Of a stretch of DNA of 17,464 bases, positions 1 to 6,753 are shown in pieces. Origin of the DNA: an uncultured Granulosicoccaceae bacterium (GTDB lineage: Bacteria; Pseudomonadota; Gammaproteobacteria; CALCKW01); NCBI GenBank assembly GCA_937941555.1, contig CALDHJ010000370.1, forward strand, positions 1-17,464, given 5' to 3'. The stretch's first letter is position 1, and every line of letters begins with the position of its first letter. The notes beneath the pieces are model-generated. The model had not been told where the DNA came from and made no database searches. It worked only from the letters and a program-made list of their open reading frames with translations. A program made the translations under genes and the position numbers.

Positions 1-494
1 TTCTCGCCGAGCCAGATATCAAAAAACGCAGCCGTGAACCGTGGATCGTCGATCTCGCCGAGCAGTGTGTCGCCGAGGTAAAACACCGTGTGCCCGTCAG
101 CACGTCGAACACCGGTGATCGCGTCGCCGAGCGCAACGTTCGGAATGATGCCACTCAAGGACTCGGACCAGGTGTCGAGCAGTCTCGGATCCACATCGCC
201 CTGAGCAGCGATTTCCTCGATAGACGAATCGACAATTTTCTCGCCAGGGAATGCCCGCAGGTAAGACAACGTCAACGTGAAAGGCTCGGCTGGATCGAAC
301 TCGCCAGCGGGTGCAACCAGGGTCGCATCGAACACTTTCCAGAACAGCACCTTGAGCCGCGCCTCGCCCACAACTTCTGGCGCTGGCACGTAATTCTGCG
401 CCAGATTGATTCCTGCGTTGACGCTCACCGAACGCACGATGGCGATCAATAGAACGGCGAACGCGATAGTGAAAGAGATATGGCGACGTTTCAT
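1..494 (-). CDS. Chalcone isomerase-like exported protein (3' end outside window)
   Basis: Reading the minus strand from the ATG at 494 gives an open frame of 164 codons that runs off the window edge without a stop. Residues 1-27 look like a signal peptide: MKRR, a hydrophobic stretch (FAVLLIAIV), then a likely cut after SVSVNA. The mature part carries 'LKVLFWKVFDATL', 'FTLTLSYLRAFPGEKIV' and 'VFYLGDTLLGEIDDPRF'. These resemble the bacterial chalcone isomerase-like family (Chalcone_3, PF16036), whose members are periplasmic, about 170-190 residues long and of unknown substrate; catalysis is not established for most of them. No good Shine-Dalgarno sequence precedes the ATG, so the start rests on the signal peptide. 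The gene seems to stand alone. The family call is from recognised motifs, not a search. Confidence 0.8.
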   Translation of the reverse strand, partial: MKRRHISFTIAFAVLLIAIVRSVSVNAGINLAQNYVPAPEVVGEARLKVLFWKVFDATLVAPAGEFDPAEPFTLTLSYLRAFPGEKIVDSSIEEIAAQGDVDPRLLDTWSESLSGIIPNVALGDAITGVRRADGHTVFYLGDTLLGEIDDPRFTAAFFDIWLGE

Positions 495-627
495 AATATG
501 TTCAGAGTCCGCTTTCGCTGACTCACCTCTCGGCAAGTATCCAGTGTGTCGTCCGGTACGCATCGAGCTGCATAGGACATTCTTGCATTGTGTCTTTCAG
601 CTTACTGCACCGGTACGCGACAAGCTC

Positions 628-643
628 GTGAAGAATTCTTCAC
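628..643. repeat. Perfect 16-bp palindrome in intergenic region
   Basis: GTGAAGAATTCTTCAC is its own reverse complement over all 16 bases. It lies in the 294-bp stretch (495-788) between the stop of the repeat protein gene and the start of the chalcone isomerase-like gene, about 134 bp upstream of the latter's ATG. It has no loop and no following T-run, so it does not look like an intrinsic terminator; a dimeric regulator site is possible. I see nothing else convincing in 495-788. Confidence 0.5.
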
Positions 644-788
644 AGCTTTCAACGCTCTAGGCGCATTTGCTGGCCACAGATACTGAGAGTGATCGGGATA
701 TTGGAGGTTCCGTTGACCAGCCGATCGGGCGTTGACGGCACAACAACGGAATGGAAACAGTCGCGCGGGCGCACGACTGCGGCAAAGC

Positions 789-1091
789 TTACTCGCCGAC
801 GTAAGTACCGTCCGGCATGATTTTGCAGCGCACACCGCCAACGTAGCGGCCGTCGGGGCAAAGGCGGTAGTTCAATCCGCCAACGTACGAACCATCGGGT
901 GTCATCGTATACACCGTGCCACCAACGTAGCTGCCGTCTGGCGTTCGCAGCGGCAGCCCACCACCGACGTAGGTGCCGTCCGGTGCGCGGTAGCACGTAT
1001 AACCTGATACATAAGTGCCGTCCGCACACAACGCGGCCCAGGCCGATGAGCTGGCGGTCAACAGGATCAAACACCCCAGAATCTTTTTCAT
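789..1091 (-). CDS. Small exported protein with six 14-residue DG-x-YVGG repeats
   Basis: The product has 100 residues. Residues 1-19 form a clear Sec signal peptide (MKK, hydrophobic ILGCLILL, then SSSAWA before the cut). The rest is almost entirely a tandem repeat of exactly 14 residues starting at residues 23, 37, 51, 65, 79 and 93, with core PDG(T/S/R)YVGG; the first copy begins ADG and the last stops at PDGTYVGE. The core is reminiscent of the YxG/DGxxYxG pattern of MORN repeats but shorter, so I do not assign it to that family. Mature-region cysteines are at 22, 33, 64 and 82, allowing disulfides in the periplasm. Upstream SD is weak (AGAAG about 11 nt from ATG). Function is unknown; a small structural or ligand-binding envelope protein is a guess. 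Confidence 0.7.
   Translation of the reverse strand: MKKILGCLILLTASSSAWAALCADGTYVSGYTCYRAPDGTYVGGGLPLRTPDGSYVGGTVYTMTPDGSYVGGLNYRLCPDGRYVGGVRCKIMPDGTYVGE
792..1025 (-). repeat. Tandem 42-bp coding repeat, six units (last partial)
   Basis: This is the DNA underlying residues 23-100 of the small exported protein. Five full 42-bp units and a 24-bp terminal unit follow one another without spacers. On the plus strand each copy can be followed by variants of 'ccaacgtagctgccgtc'. The units differ at many positions, including synonymous ones, so this is an old, diverged array rather than a recent slippage product. Confidence 0.75.
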
Positions 1092-1259
1092 GGTTGTCGG
1101 CTTCTGTGTCAGTTGAAGATTGCCCGAGCGCGATCGGAACCGAGTGCCCTGTCAGTGAGAGCTGTACAAGACCACGCAGATAGTCTGCCAGACAGGGGCC
1201 GATTGCCAGCCCCCACGCGACAGAACCCATTGTCTAACAGCCTGGTCAGGACAAACCGG

Positions 1260-1299
1260 GTGACGTGTCACATTTTCGTTACAAACGGGAGAGTGTCAC
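1260..1299. repeat. Inverted repeat GTGAC-GT-GTCAC plus a second GTGTCAC 28 bp on
   Basis: GTGAC at 1260-1264 and GTCAC at 1267-1271 form a 5+2+5 inverted repeat. GTGTCAC occurs at 1265-1271 and again at 1293-1299, 28 bp apart, which is close to helical phasing. The element lies between the stop of the Rid-family gene and the repeat-protein gene, whose start is about 170 bp further on. It could be an operator pair, but no consensus of a named regulator is matched with confidence. The remaining intergenic sequence (1092-1307) shows nothing else. Confidence 0.25.
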
Positions 1300-1307
1300 A
1301 CACCCGG

Positions 1308-1721
1308 TCAGTCGGGTATCACGGCCGTCGCATCGATTTCGACGAGCCAATCCGGTCGTGCGAGGGCCACGACGACCAACCCTGTGCAGCAGGGGTGAAC
1401 ACCCTCGATGTACTGGCCCATGGTCCGATAGACCGCTTCGCGGTGACGCACGTCGGTGATGTACACCACCAACTTGCACAAATGCTCGATACGACCACCG
1501 GCCTCCTCAATCAGCTGGACGATGTTCTGCATGACCTTGTGCGTCTGCTCGGCAGGGTCACTGCTTGCAATGTTCTCGGCGGTGTCGAGATCCTGTGGGC
1601 ATTGCCCCCGCAGGAACACCGTGCGACCGCGAGCCACTACGCCCTGGCTGAGATCGTTGTCGAGGCTCTGCTCTGGGTAGGTGTCGCGGGTGTTGAAAGG
1701 ACGAATTCGGTGATGGCTCAT
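1308..1721 (-). CDS. Rid family (YjgF/YER057c/UK114) protein lacking the RidA arginine
   Basis: The product has 137 residues, the usual size for this trimeric cytosolic family. 'VFLRGQCPQD', 'QTHKVMQNIVQLIEEAGG' and 'LCKLVVYITDVRHREAVYRTM' match the Rid fold. True RidA enzymes hydrolyse reactive imine/enamine intermediates with an arginine (Arg105 in E. coli, in the P-A-R-S context). Here the matching stretch is P110-C111-C112-T113, so the arginine position is a cysteine. Some Rid subfamilies lack the arginine and are not deaminases, so imine deaminase activity should not be assumed. The gene starts 9 bp after the stop of the Rieske oxygenase gene, so the two are probably cotranscribed and may act on the same compound. 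Confidence 0.88.
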   Translation of the reverse strand: MSHHRIRPFNTRDTYPEQSLDNDLSQGVVARGRTVFLRGQCPQDLDTAENIASSDPAEQTHKVMQNIVQLIEEAGGRIEHLCKLVVYITDVRHREAVYRTMGQYIEGVHPCCTGLVVVALARPDWLVEIDATAVIPD

Positions 1722-1730
1722 GCTCGGGTC

Positions 1731-2867
1731 TCAAGAGGCGGCGCGAACGCGCCCGGCAAGGTAGTGGGCAAAATCGTAGTTGGGCCGCTCCAGGTGTGAC
1801 AGTGGGCCGGGCTTGGCCAGCTCTGCACACAGCCCCCGATAGACTTTTTCGGTACACCCACGGTCTTCGACGTTCACACGATCGAGCAGCGCTTTCAACT
1901 CGGCGAAGTGGTGCTGTGACTCGGGGTCATTGACATAGTCTGGCGACATCCCGCCACCGAATCCGATCCGCACGCGACCGACTCCTTCGGGGTGCAAGGA
2001 CAGGTACCAGAAATACCCGGGCGTCAGGGTGATCAACAGACTGGGGTAGATCGCGAGCAAGTAGGTCGTGCGACGGCGATCACCGGTCAGGCGGGTGTTG
2101 TTCTCGTGCGCAAGTGCGATCTTCAAGGTGTCATCCTTGAGGATCGTGTGGTAATTGAACGCACTCAACCCCGGCGGACAGACCATCTCCTCGAGTTTGG
2201 ACAAGCCGCCTATGGTGCCGGCATGGCACACCGGCAGGTGGTAGCTCTCCATGAAGTTCTCGGCCAGGACTTTCCAGTTGGTGTCCCAGACATGGGTCTC
2301 GTAGAAGGTCTCGACGTACGCGCCCATGTCGTAGTCGCCCACGAGCGAATCGACCTCCGCCAGCGCTTCATGGACGGGTGCAGCATCGGCGTTCAGAGTC
2401 ACCATGATCCAACCCTGCCAGGTCTCACACCGCACAGTTGGCAGTTGCATGCCCGTTTTGCAAAACGATTCGTTCTGCCCCATCGCCGGCGCCCCAACCA
2501 GGTTGCCCTGGAGATCGTAGGTCCAAGCGTGGTACGGACAGGTAATGCGGCGGGTATTGCCACGACCGTGCAGCAGTGTCGACATGCGGTGCAAACACAC
2601 GTTCGAGTGCGCCCTCAGTTCGCCGCCCCGGTCTCGCACCACCATGATCGGCTGGCCTGCCAACTCGAGCGTAGTGTAGTCGCCCGGCTCGGGCAGTGAG
2701 CTCGCCCGCCCGGCACAGAACCAGTCGTGTTTGAACACGTGCTCGAGCTCGGCAGCGAGGAACGCGTCAGAGGTGTATACCGAGGGCGGCATCGCTGTTG
2801 CGGCAGTGAACGGCTTGGCGACATTCGCAGCCAGTTCGGCAAAGGGATCGGATTCAGTCGCGTGCAT
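1731..2867 (-). CDS. Rieske non-heme iron oxygenase, alpha subunit
   Basis: The product has 378 residues with an N-terminal Rieske domain and a C-terminal catalytic domain. [2Fe-2S] ligands are C91-x-H93 and C110-x2-H113. The mononuclear iron site is ENFMESYHLPVCH with H210 and H215, and D335 in 'VNVEDRGCTEK' is the likely third ligand. The residue between the two metal centres is E207, where naphthalene dioxygenase-type enzymes have Asp; Glu is known at this place in carnitine monooxygenase CntA and related quaternary-amine demethylases. That favours the GbcA/CntA-like group, but the substrate is unknown and no reductase gene is nearby. I chose ATG 2867 (GAGAGAG just upstream); the open frame continues upstream to 3278 but that part would overlap the divergent AbrB-family gene. 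It is probably cotranscribed with the downstream Rid-family gene. Confidence 0.88.
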   Translation of the reverse strand: MHATESDPFAELAANVAKPFTAATAMPPSVYTSDAFLAAELEHVFKHDWFCAGRASSLPEPGDYTTLELAGQPIMVVRDRGGELRAHSNVCLHRMSTLLHGRGNTRRITCPYHAWTYDLQGNLVGAPAMGQNESFCKTGMQLPTVRCETWQGWIMVTLNADAAPVHEALAEVDSLVGDYDMGAYVETFYETHVWDTNWKVLAENFMESYHLPVCHAGTIGGLSKLEEMVCPPGLSAFNYHTILKDDTLKIALAHENNTRLTGDRRRTTYLLAIYPSLLITLTPGYFWYLSLHPEGVGRVRIGFGGGMSPDYVNDPESQHHFAELKALLDRVNVEDRGCTEKVYRGLCAELAKPGPLSHLERPNYDFAHYLAGRVRAAS

Positions 2868-3063
2868 GCTCTCTCTCGTTTCTCGTCGGGTCGCACTGGC
2901 AGATCGGCCGGGGCCCACAATGGCGAACCCGTCCGCGACCTCATCCAATTGTCGTTCACGCATCTCATGGCGACAACAAGGGCTTGTCGACCCGCTGCTT
3001 AGGCGCCAACAAAGTGACCAAGCGGCTAAGATTACACTCGACACCTCGATCGGAGCACACGCT

Positions 3064-4089
3064 GTGAGCCTCACCTTGCGCCGCAAAGCCACCACGCTGG
3101 CAATAGCTGCTGTGGGGGCCGCAGCGGCGCTGGCTGCGGGCCTGCCGCTCCCCTTGTTGCTCGGCCCCCTGCTCGCCTGTTTGTTGGCAGCCTTGCTCGG
3201 CGCACAGCTCGGCGGGACACCGGTCGCGTCCGCAACCTTGCGCACTGTCCTGGGTGTCGCGGTCGGTGCGAGCATCACGCCGGCACTACTCCACCGGGCG
3301 ATAGACTACGGTCCGGCAATCGCGCTCGTGATCCTGTTGACGGCAGCAATAGCGGCCCTGGGCATCCCCTGGTTTCGCTCAAAAGGTTTCGATCGGCCCA
3401 CGGCTTTCTACGCTGCCATGCCTGGCGGGCTTCAGGACATGTTGCTGTTCGGCATGGAAGCGGGTGCCAACCCGCGTGCGCTGTCGCTGGCCCATGCGAC
3501 ACGCCTGACCGTGGTCGTCACAACCTTGCCTTTTCTGATGACATTCGTCCTGGGCATGCCACTTGATCAACCGCCCGGTCAGCCGGTTGCGGAGTTCGAA
3601 CTCAGTGAGCTTTTTCTGCTGACGGCGTGTGCGCTCGGTGGGTGGCAACTGGGCCGTTGGCTGCGCCTGCCGGGCGCCTCAATCCTGGGTCCGATGCTGC
3701 TGACGGCGGTGTTGTCTCTGCTGGGTTTCATCCACCAACGGCCCCCGAGCGAGGCGATTCTGGCCGCACAGTTCTTCATTGGTGTGGGTGTCGGGGTGCA
3801 CTACGTCGGTATCACGGCGCACGAGCTCAGACACGTCGTGGTGACGTCTCTCGGCTTTTGTGTCGTTGCCGCTGCGCTCACCGCCGTCACGTTGTTTCTG
3901 GCGTTGCACTGGGGCGTTGCTGTCATGCCGGATGCACTGCTCGCGTTTTCGCCGGGCGGTCAAGCAGAGATGACCGTGCTCGCCATTGTTGCCGGTGCGG
4001 AGCTGAGTTTCGTCGTCACCCTACACCTCTCCCGCATTGTGTTGGTCATACTCGGCGCACCGCTGCTGCACCGCTGGCTCTACAAGTAG
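3064..4089 (+). CDS. AbrB family inner-membrane protein (putative transporter/regulator)
   Basis: The product has 341 residues and is very hydrophobic, with about ten membrane segments. It shows the internal duplication of the AbrB family (PF05145, often mislabelled ammonia monooxygenase): 'AMPGGLQDMLLFGMEAGA' near residues 118-135 is echoed by 'FSPGGQAEMTVLAIVAGAE' near 295-313, each followed by a His-x2-Arg helix (HATR, HLSR). B. subtilis AbrB-like DNA-binding proteins are unrelated. The start chosen is GTG 3064, with GGAG 8 nt upstream and a normal family N-terminus directly after it; an ATG at 2731 in the same frame lies inside the opposite-strand Rieske gene and is rejected. It is divergent from the Rieske/Rid unit across about 196 bp, so shared control and a role in moving the oxygenase substrate are possible but unproven. 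Confidence 0.85.
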   Translation: MSLTLRRKATTLAIAAVGAAAALAAGLPLPLLLGPLLACLLAALLGAQLGGTPVASATLRTVLGVAVGASITPALLHRAIDYGPAIALVILLTAAIAALGIPWFRSKGFDRPTAFYAAMPGGLQDMLLFGMEAGANPRALSLAHATRLTVVVTTLPFLMTFVLGMPLDQPPGQPVAEFELSELFLLTACALGGWQLGRWLRLPGASILGPMLLTAVLSLLGFIHQRPPSEAILAAQFFIGVGVGVHYVGITAHELRHVVVTSLGFCVVAAALTAVTLFLALHWGVAVMPDALLAFSPGGQAEMTVLAIVAGAELSFVVTLHLSRIVLVILGAPLLHRWLYK

Positions 4090-4161
4090 CGTCAAGCCCG
4101 CGCCGTAGCTGCCGAGTCGATTTTTCTGTCGTGCGGTGATTCAGCTCTGCGTTCGAAGCGC

Positions 4162-4187
4162 AAAAAAAGGCGCCCCGATGGGGCGCC
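4162..4187 (-). terminator. Intrinsic terminator of the transposase-like gene
   Basis: On the minus strand a perfect 8-bp GC stem (GGCGCCCC / GGGGCGCC, 4169-4176 and 4180-4187) with a 3-nt loop is followed by seven T residues (4162-4168). It begins about 30 bp past the stop of the gene ending at 4217. There is no T-run on the plus side, so it should not stop the AbrB-family transcript arriving from the left efficiently. Confidence 0.9.
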
Positions 4188-4216
4188 CGTGCGTGCTGTG
4201 AAAGCAACGCCGCGTG

Positions 4217-5149
4217 CTACTTGGCGAGTGCCTTGCGGTAGCCGGCTACTTTCTTGGCGAGCGCCTTGTCGCGGTCCATCCGATCGCGGAAGTTGCGCAG
4301 ATTGCGGCTCATGGTGGTGAGATCGCGACCGAATCGGTTTGACACGTCCGTCAATGAGGCGGACTCGAGCTCAACCGCGAGGTAGCTGATGATCTGGCGC
4401 ACGAGACTCTCGGCCCGGGCACGGCTCGGGTTCGCCAGCGCGGCCTCTTTGAGTCCTTCGGCCTTGAGCACGTGCTTGACGAGCTTGTCGAGGCTGACAG
4501 GTTTGGCCTTCTTCGCCGGTGCCTTGCGAACCTGGCGTTGGAAGGCCTTGTCGCCGAGGACCGCACCGTCGTTGCCACGCTCCAGATCGTCGCGCACACC
4601 TTCACCGGCACCTTTACCAAAAAAGTCTGCGTAACGTTTGATGGCAGTGGGTTCGCGCTTGGCGAAGGTGTCGTAGACATCACCGCGGGTCAGCCAATCG
4701 CACTTTGCGCTGCCAAGGTAGGCTTTGTGGCTGGACCATTTGAAGCTGTCGGCCTTGCGCGAAGCACCTGTGCGCGCAGGCGCGTGGTGGATGTAACGAA
4801 CGAGATCGGGCAAGTAGTTTTTCGCGTCGACCAGAATCGCCTTGTAGCGACCGTGGAATAGCTGTCCCTGGCTGTTCTGCGCGTTGTTGTAGTAACGCGT
4901 GTAACGGAAAGACAGGTTTTGCATGATCTTGGACAGGCTGGTCTTGTCGACCTGGATGGCGAGATGCAACCGGTCTGGCAGGAAGCAGTACGCGTGTACT
5001 TTGTGACCGAAGCGCTGGACACCCTCTGCGACGAGCGACTCGAGGTATTTGCGGTCCGCGTCGGCACCGAAAATCTTCTTGCCGTTATCGCCTTGGAGCA
5101 TCACGTGGTACAACGCGCCCGGCACGTGGATTCTGGGTTTTCTGGCCAT
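4217..5149 (-). CDS. REP-associated tyrosine transposase-like protein (Y1_Tnp) with DnaA-like C-terminal HTH; HUH motif degenerate
   Basis: The product has 310 residues. Residues 1-130 match the IS200/TnpA-REP type Y1 transposase domain: 'GALYHVMLQGDN', 'KVHAYCFLP', 'GQLFHGRYKAILVD' and 'YLPDLVRYIHHAPART', where Y119 is the likely nucleophile. The HUH metal site, normally N-H-x-H, reads D59-R60-L61-H62, so the first histidine is an arginine. After a basic linker (AKKAKP, 212-217) residues 245-295 resemble a DnaA C-terminal helix-turn-helix ('SLTDVSNRFGRDLTTMSRN'), a known arrangement in long RAYT-like proteins. It is a single gene with its own terminator and no flanking IS ends or target duplications that I can find. 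It could be a domesticated DNA-binding protein; single-strand cleavage is doubtful without the histidine. Confidence 0.85.
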   Translation of the reverse strand: MARKPRIHVPGALYHVMLQGDNGKKIFGADADRKYLESLVAEGVQRFGHKVHAYCFLPDRLHLAIQVDKTSLSKIMQNLSFRYTRYYNNAQNSQGQLFHGRYKAILVDAKNYLPDLVRYIHHAPARTGASRKADSFKWSSHKAYLGSAKCDWLTRGDVYDTFAKREPTAIKRYADFFGKGAGEGVRDDLERGNDGAVLGDKAFQRQVRKAPAKKAKPVSLDKLVKHVLKAEGLKEAALANPSRARAESLVRQIISYLAVELESASLTDVSNRFGRDLTTMSRNLRNFRDRMDRDKALAKKVAGYRKALAK

Positions 5150-5333
5150 GGAGGAAGCCTCTGGATACGAGTGAGAATTGGGTGTGGTCGGTCAGGAGTG
5201 GGCTGGACTGTGCAAGCTGCAAGGTTCCACACCTCGCTTTCGCAAATCCGACCAGCAAACGGGATCAAGGTTCCCAACTCTGACAGAAAAGACCGAAGTC
5301 CAAGGATACTATACTGTCCCCCATACGACCAGA

Positions 5334-5365
5334 AATATTCCAGAGCTGCAATATTCCAATATTGG
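5334..5365. repeat. AT-rich direct and inverted repeats upstream of the transposase-like gene
   Basis: AATATTCCA occurs at 5334-5342 and 5350-5358, 16 bp apart. The second copy is also half of a perfect inverted repeat CAATATT-CC-AATATTG (5349-5364). The patch is much richer in A/T than the surroundings and lies about 200 bp upstream of the transposase-like gene start, in the 276-bp gap after rsuA. It lacks the GTAG-type tetranucleotide foot of standard REP elements. It may be a binding or processing site for the neighbouring protein, or promoter DNA. The rest of 5150-5425 holds no gene that I can see. Confidence 0.4.
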
Positions 5366-5425
5366 GTTAATCAGGCACTATCCTGCAGCATTTCGCTGAC
5401 TGGCCGGACTTGTCTTGCCACCGCC

Positions 5426-6124
5426 TCAATTCGGTTCGAACAGACTGCGTTCGCGCACACTCAGTTCGCGCCATTCACCGGGGGCGATTCGACCGTCGAG
5501 TGCAAGCTCCCCTATCGATTCTCGGTGCAGCTCGGTGACTCGATTGCCAACCGCTGCCAGCATCCGGCGCACGACGTGATAGCGTCCTTCTCGAATGCCG
5601 ATTCGCAAAATACGCGTATCCACGCATTCCAGACTGTGCGCAACAGCAGGCCTGGTCTCGTTGCGCAAGCTGACTCCGCCCAGCAATTCTTCGATAGCAG
5701 TATCCACAAGCGGTTCCGCCAAGGTTGCCCGATAGACTTTCACCAGGTGACCCGGACGACTGACCCGGTGGTTCCACTCGCCGTCGTTCGTGACCAACAG
5801 CAACCCTGTGGTATCGACGTCGAGCCGACCGACGCATTGAAGGGGTTTGCGCGGCGACACCGGCATCCCGGCCAGCACACTTCTGGGGTCTGCATGCAGT
5901 GCAGTGCACACCGTCCCGACGGCCTTGTTTACCATGATGTAACGCGGCCCTTGCATTTCCACCAGGTTGCCATCGATATCAACCACGCTGTGCTCGGCAA
6001 TCTGACAGGCGGCATTGCGAACCCGCTCACCATCAACCGACACTCGACCGGCCCGAAGCCAAGCTTTCACTTCCTTGCGACTGCCACCCGTTGCGTCACT
6101 GAGAAAACGGTCGATCCGGATCAA
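5426..6124 (-). CDS. rsuA: 16S rRNA pseudouridine synthase, RsuA family
   Basis: The product has 232 residues (E. coli RsuA has 231). It has an N-terminal S4 RNA-binding domain ('SRKEVKAWLRAGRVSVDG', residues 15-32) followed by the synthase domain. The catalytic motif is GRLDVDTTGLLLVTNDG with D102, the same number as the E. coli catalytic aspartate. 'EGRYHVVRRMLAAVGNRV' and 'ELHRESIGEL' match RsuA rather than RluB/E/F. E. coli RsuA makes pseudouridine 516 in 16S rRNA during 30S assembly. The start codon is TTG, overlapping the TGA of the upstream gene as TTGA, so translation is probably coupled. It is the last gene of the long suf-containing unit; no convincing terminator follows it. Confidence 0.9.
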   Translation of the reverse strand: MIRIDRFLSDATGGSRKEVKAWLRAGRVSVDGERVRNAACQIAEHSVVDIDGNLVEMQGPRYIMVNKAVGTVCTALHADPRSVLAGMPVSPRKPLQCVGRLDVDTTGLLLVTNDGEWNHRVSRPGHLVKVYRATLAEPLVDTAIEELLGGVSLRNETRPAVAHSLECVDTRILRIGIREGRYHVVRRMLAAVGNRVTELHRESIGELALDGRIAPGEWRELSVRERSLFEPN

Positions 6125-6753
6125 TCGATCACCACCTGCCCGGCTGGTCCGCTCAGGTGGGCAACCAGGGAGTGTGCGCCTGGTGAAACGCAGACCGGCT
6201 CCCGACCCGCGTCGTCGGCCAGCAGCCGCCGCAACGGCTCGACGTTGGGCGTGTGCAGGCTGAGTTCGGTCAAAGCCAAACCCGACTCGGGCAACGCATC
6301 AGTCGGATGCGGCGGCTGCCACCAGATGATGTAGGGCATCACGCCACCGTCACACAGTCCCCCATCCGATTGAACGGCAAGCCGCCACTGAAAATCGCCG
6401 CGACGCACCGAGACGGGGGCTGCCAGGCCCGGCACACCGGCGATCACGGAATCATCCGGTAGGTCGTTCGGCGCCAGGGCGACCCAGCTCAACAAGCGTG
6501 GGCCCGATGCCAGGCGATCCCGGACCGACTGTTCCCCAAGGCCGAACAAGGGTGTGCGATCACACTCGGCCCCGGGCTGCAGAGCAATCAGCTCGAGGTA
6601 GCGGTTGGCATCGAGTCGCCACAGCCGGTTGTGCGTCCCGTAGCCAACGTGTTCGCCACCGCCGCCTGCAGGCACCTGTAGTCGGGCCTCCAGCCAATCG
6701 GTGCCGCTTTGCAGGTCGGCGCATCCCACCACGATGTGATCAAGCCGCATCAC
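6121..6753 (-). CDS. VOC superfamily glyoxalase-like protein
   Basis: The product has 210 residues from GTG 6753 (overlapping the upstream TGA as GTGA), or 209 from ATG 6750. The N-terminus 'MRLDHIVVGCADLQSGTDWLEARL' and 'RYLELIAL' are typical of the glyoxalase/VOC fold, specifically the single-chain glyoxalase-like group (PF13468 type); H6 and E54 sit where VOC enzymes hold metal ligands. The second half ('MPYIIWWQ', 'LTELSLHTPNVEPLRRLL') looks like the repeated module with fewer polar ligands. The substrate is unknown; such proteins are often predicted but rarely assayed. It sits between the HDAC-like hydrolase gene and rsuA with 4-nt overlaps on both sides. Confidence 0.75.
   Translation of the reverse strand: MMRLDHIVVGCADLQSGTDWLEARLQVPAGGGGEHVGYGTHNRLWRLDANRYLELIALQPGAECDRTPLFGLGEQSVRDRLASGPRLLSWVALAPNDLPDDSVIAGVPGLAAPVSVRRGDFQWRLAVQSDGGLCDGGVMPYIIWWQPPHPTDALPESGLALTELSLHTPNVEPLRRLLADDAGREPVCVSPGAHSLVAHLSGPAGQVVID

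Noticed and set aside
649..1230. 193-codon minus-strand frame overlapping the repeat protein
   Set aside because: It is an arginine/tryptophan-rich shadow of the 42-bp repeat in another frame, without a signal peptide or domain.
2731..3063. N-terminal extension of the AbrB-family gene to an upstream ATG
   Set aside because: It would lie inside the opposite-strand oxygenase gene; GTG 3064 has a good SD and a normal N-terminus.
2868..3278. N-terminal extension of the Rieske oxygenase frame by 137 codons
   Set aside because: The extension overlaps the start of the divergent AbrB-family gene and has no family similarity; ATG 2867 gives the normal length.
4217..5149. Complete mobile element around the transposase-like gene
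   Set aside because: No terminal repeats, accessory gene or target duplication can be seen, and the catalytic motif is degenerate.
5150..5425. REP/BIME element next to the transposase-like gene
   Set aside because: No GTAG/GGAG-footed GC hairpin pair was found; only the AT-rich repeat cluster reported separately.
4919..6334. 471-codon open frame on the plus strand
   Set aside because: It runs opposite the transposase-like gene, rsuA and the glyoxalase-like gene, all of which have clear family motifs on the other strand.
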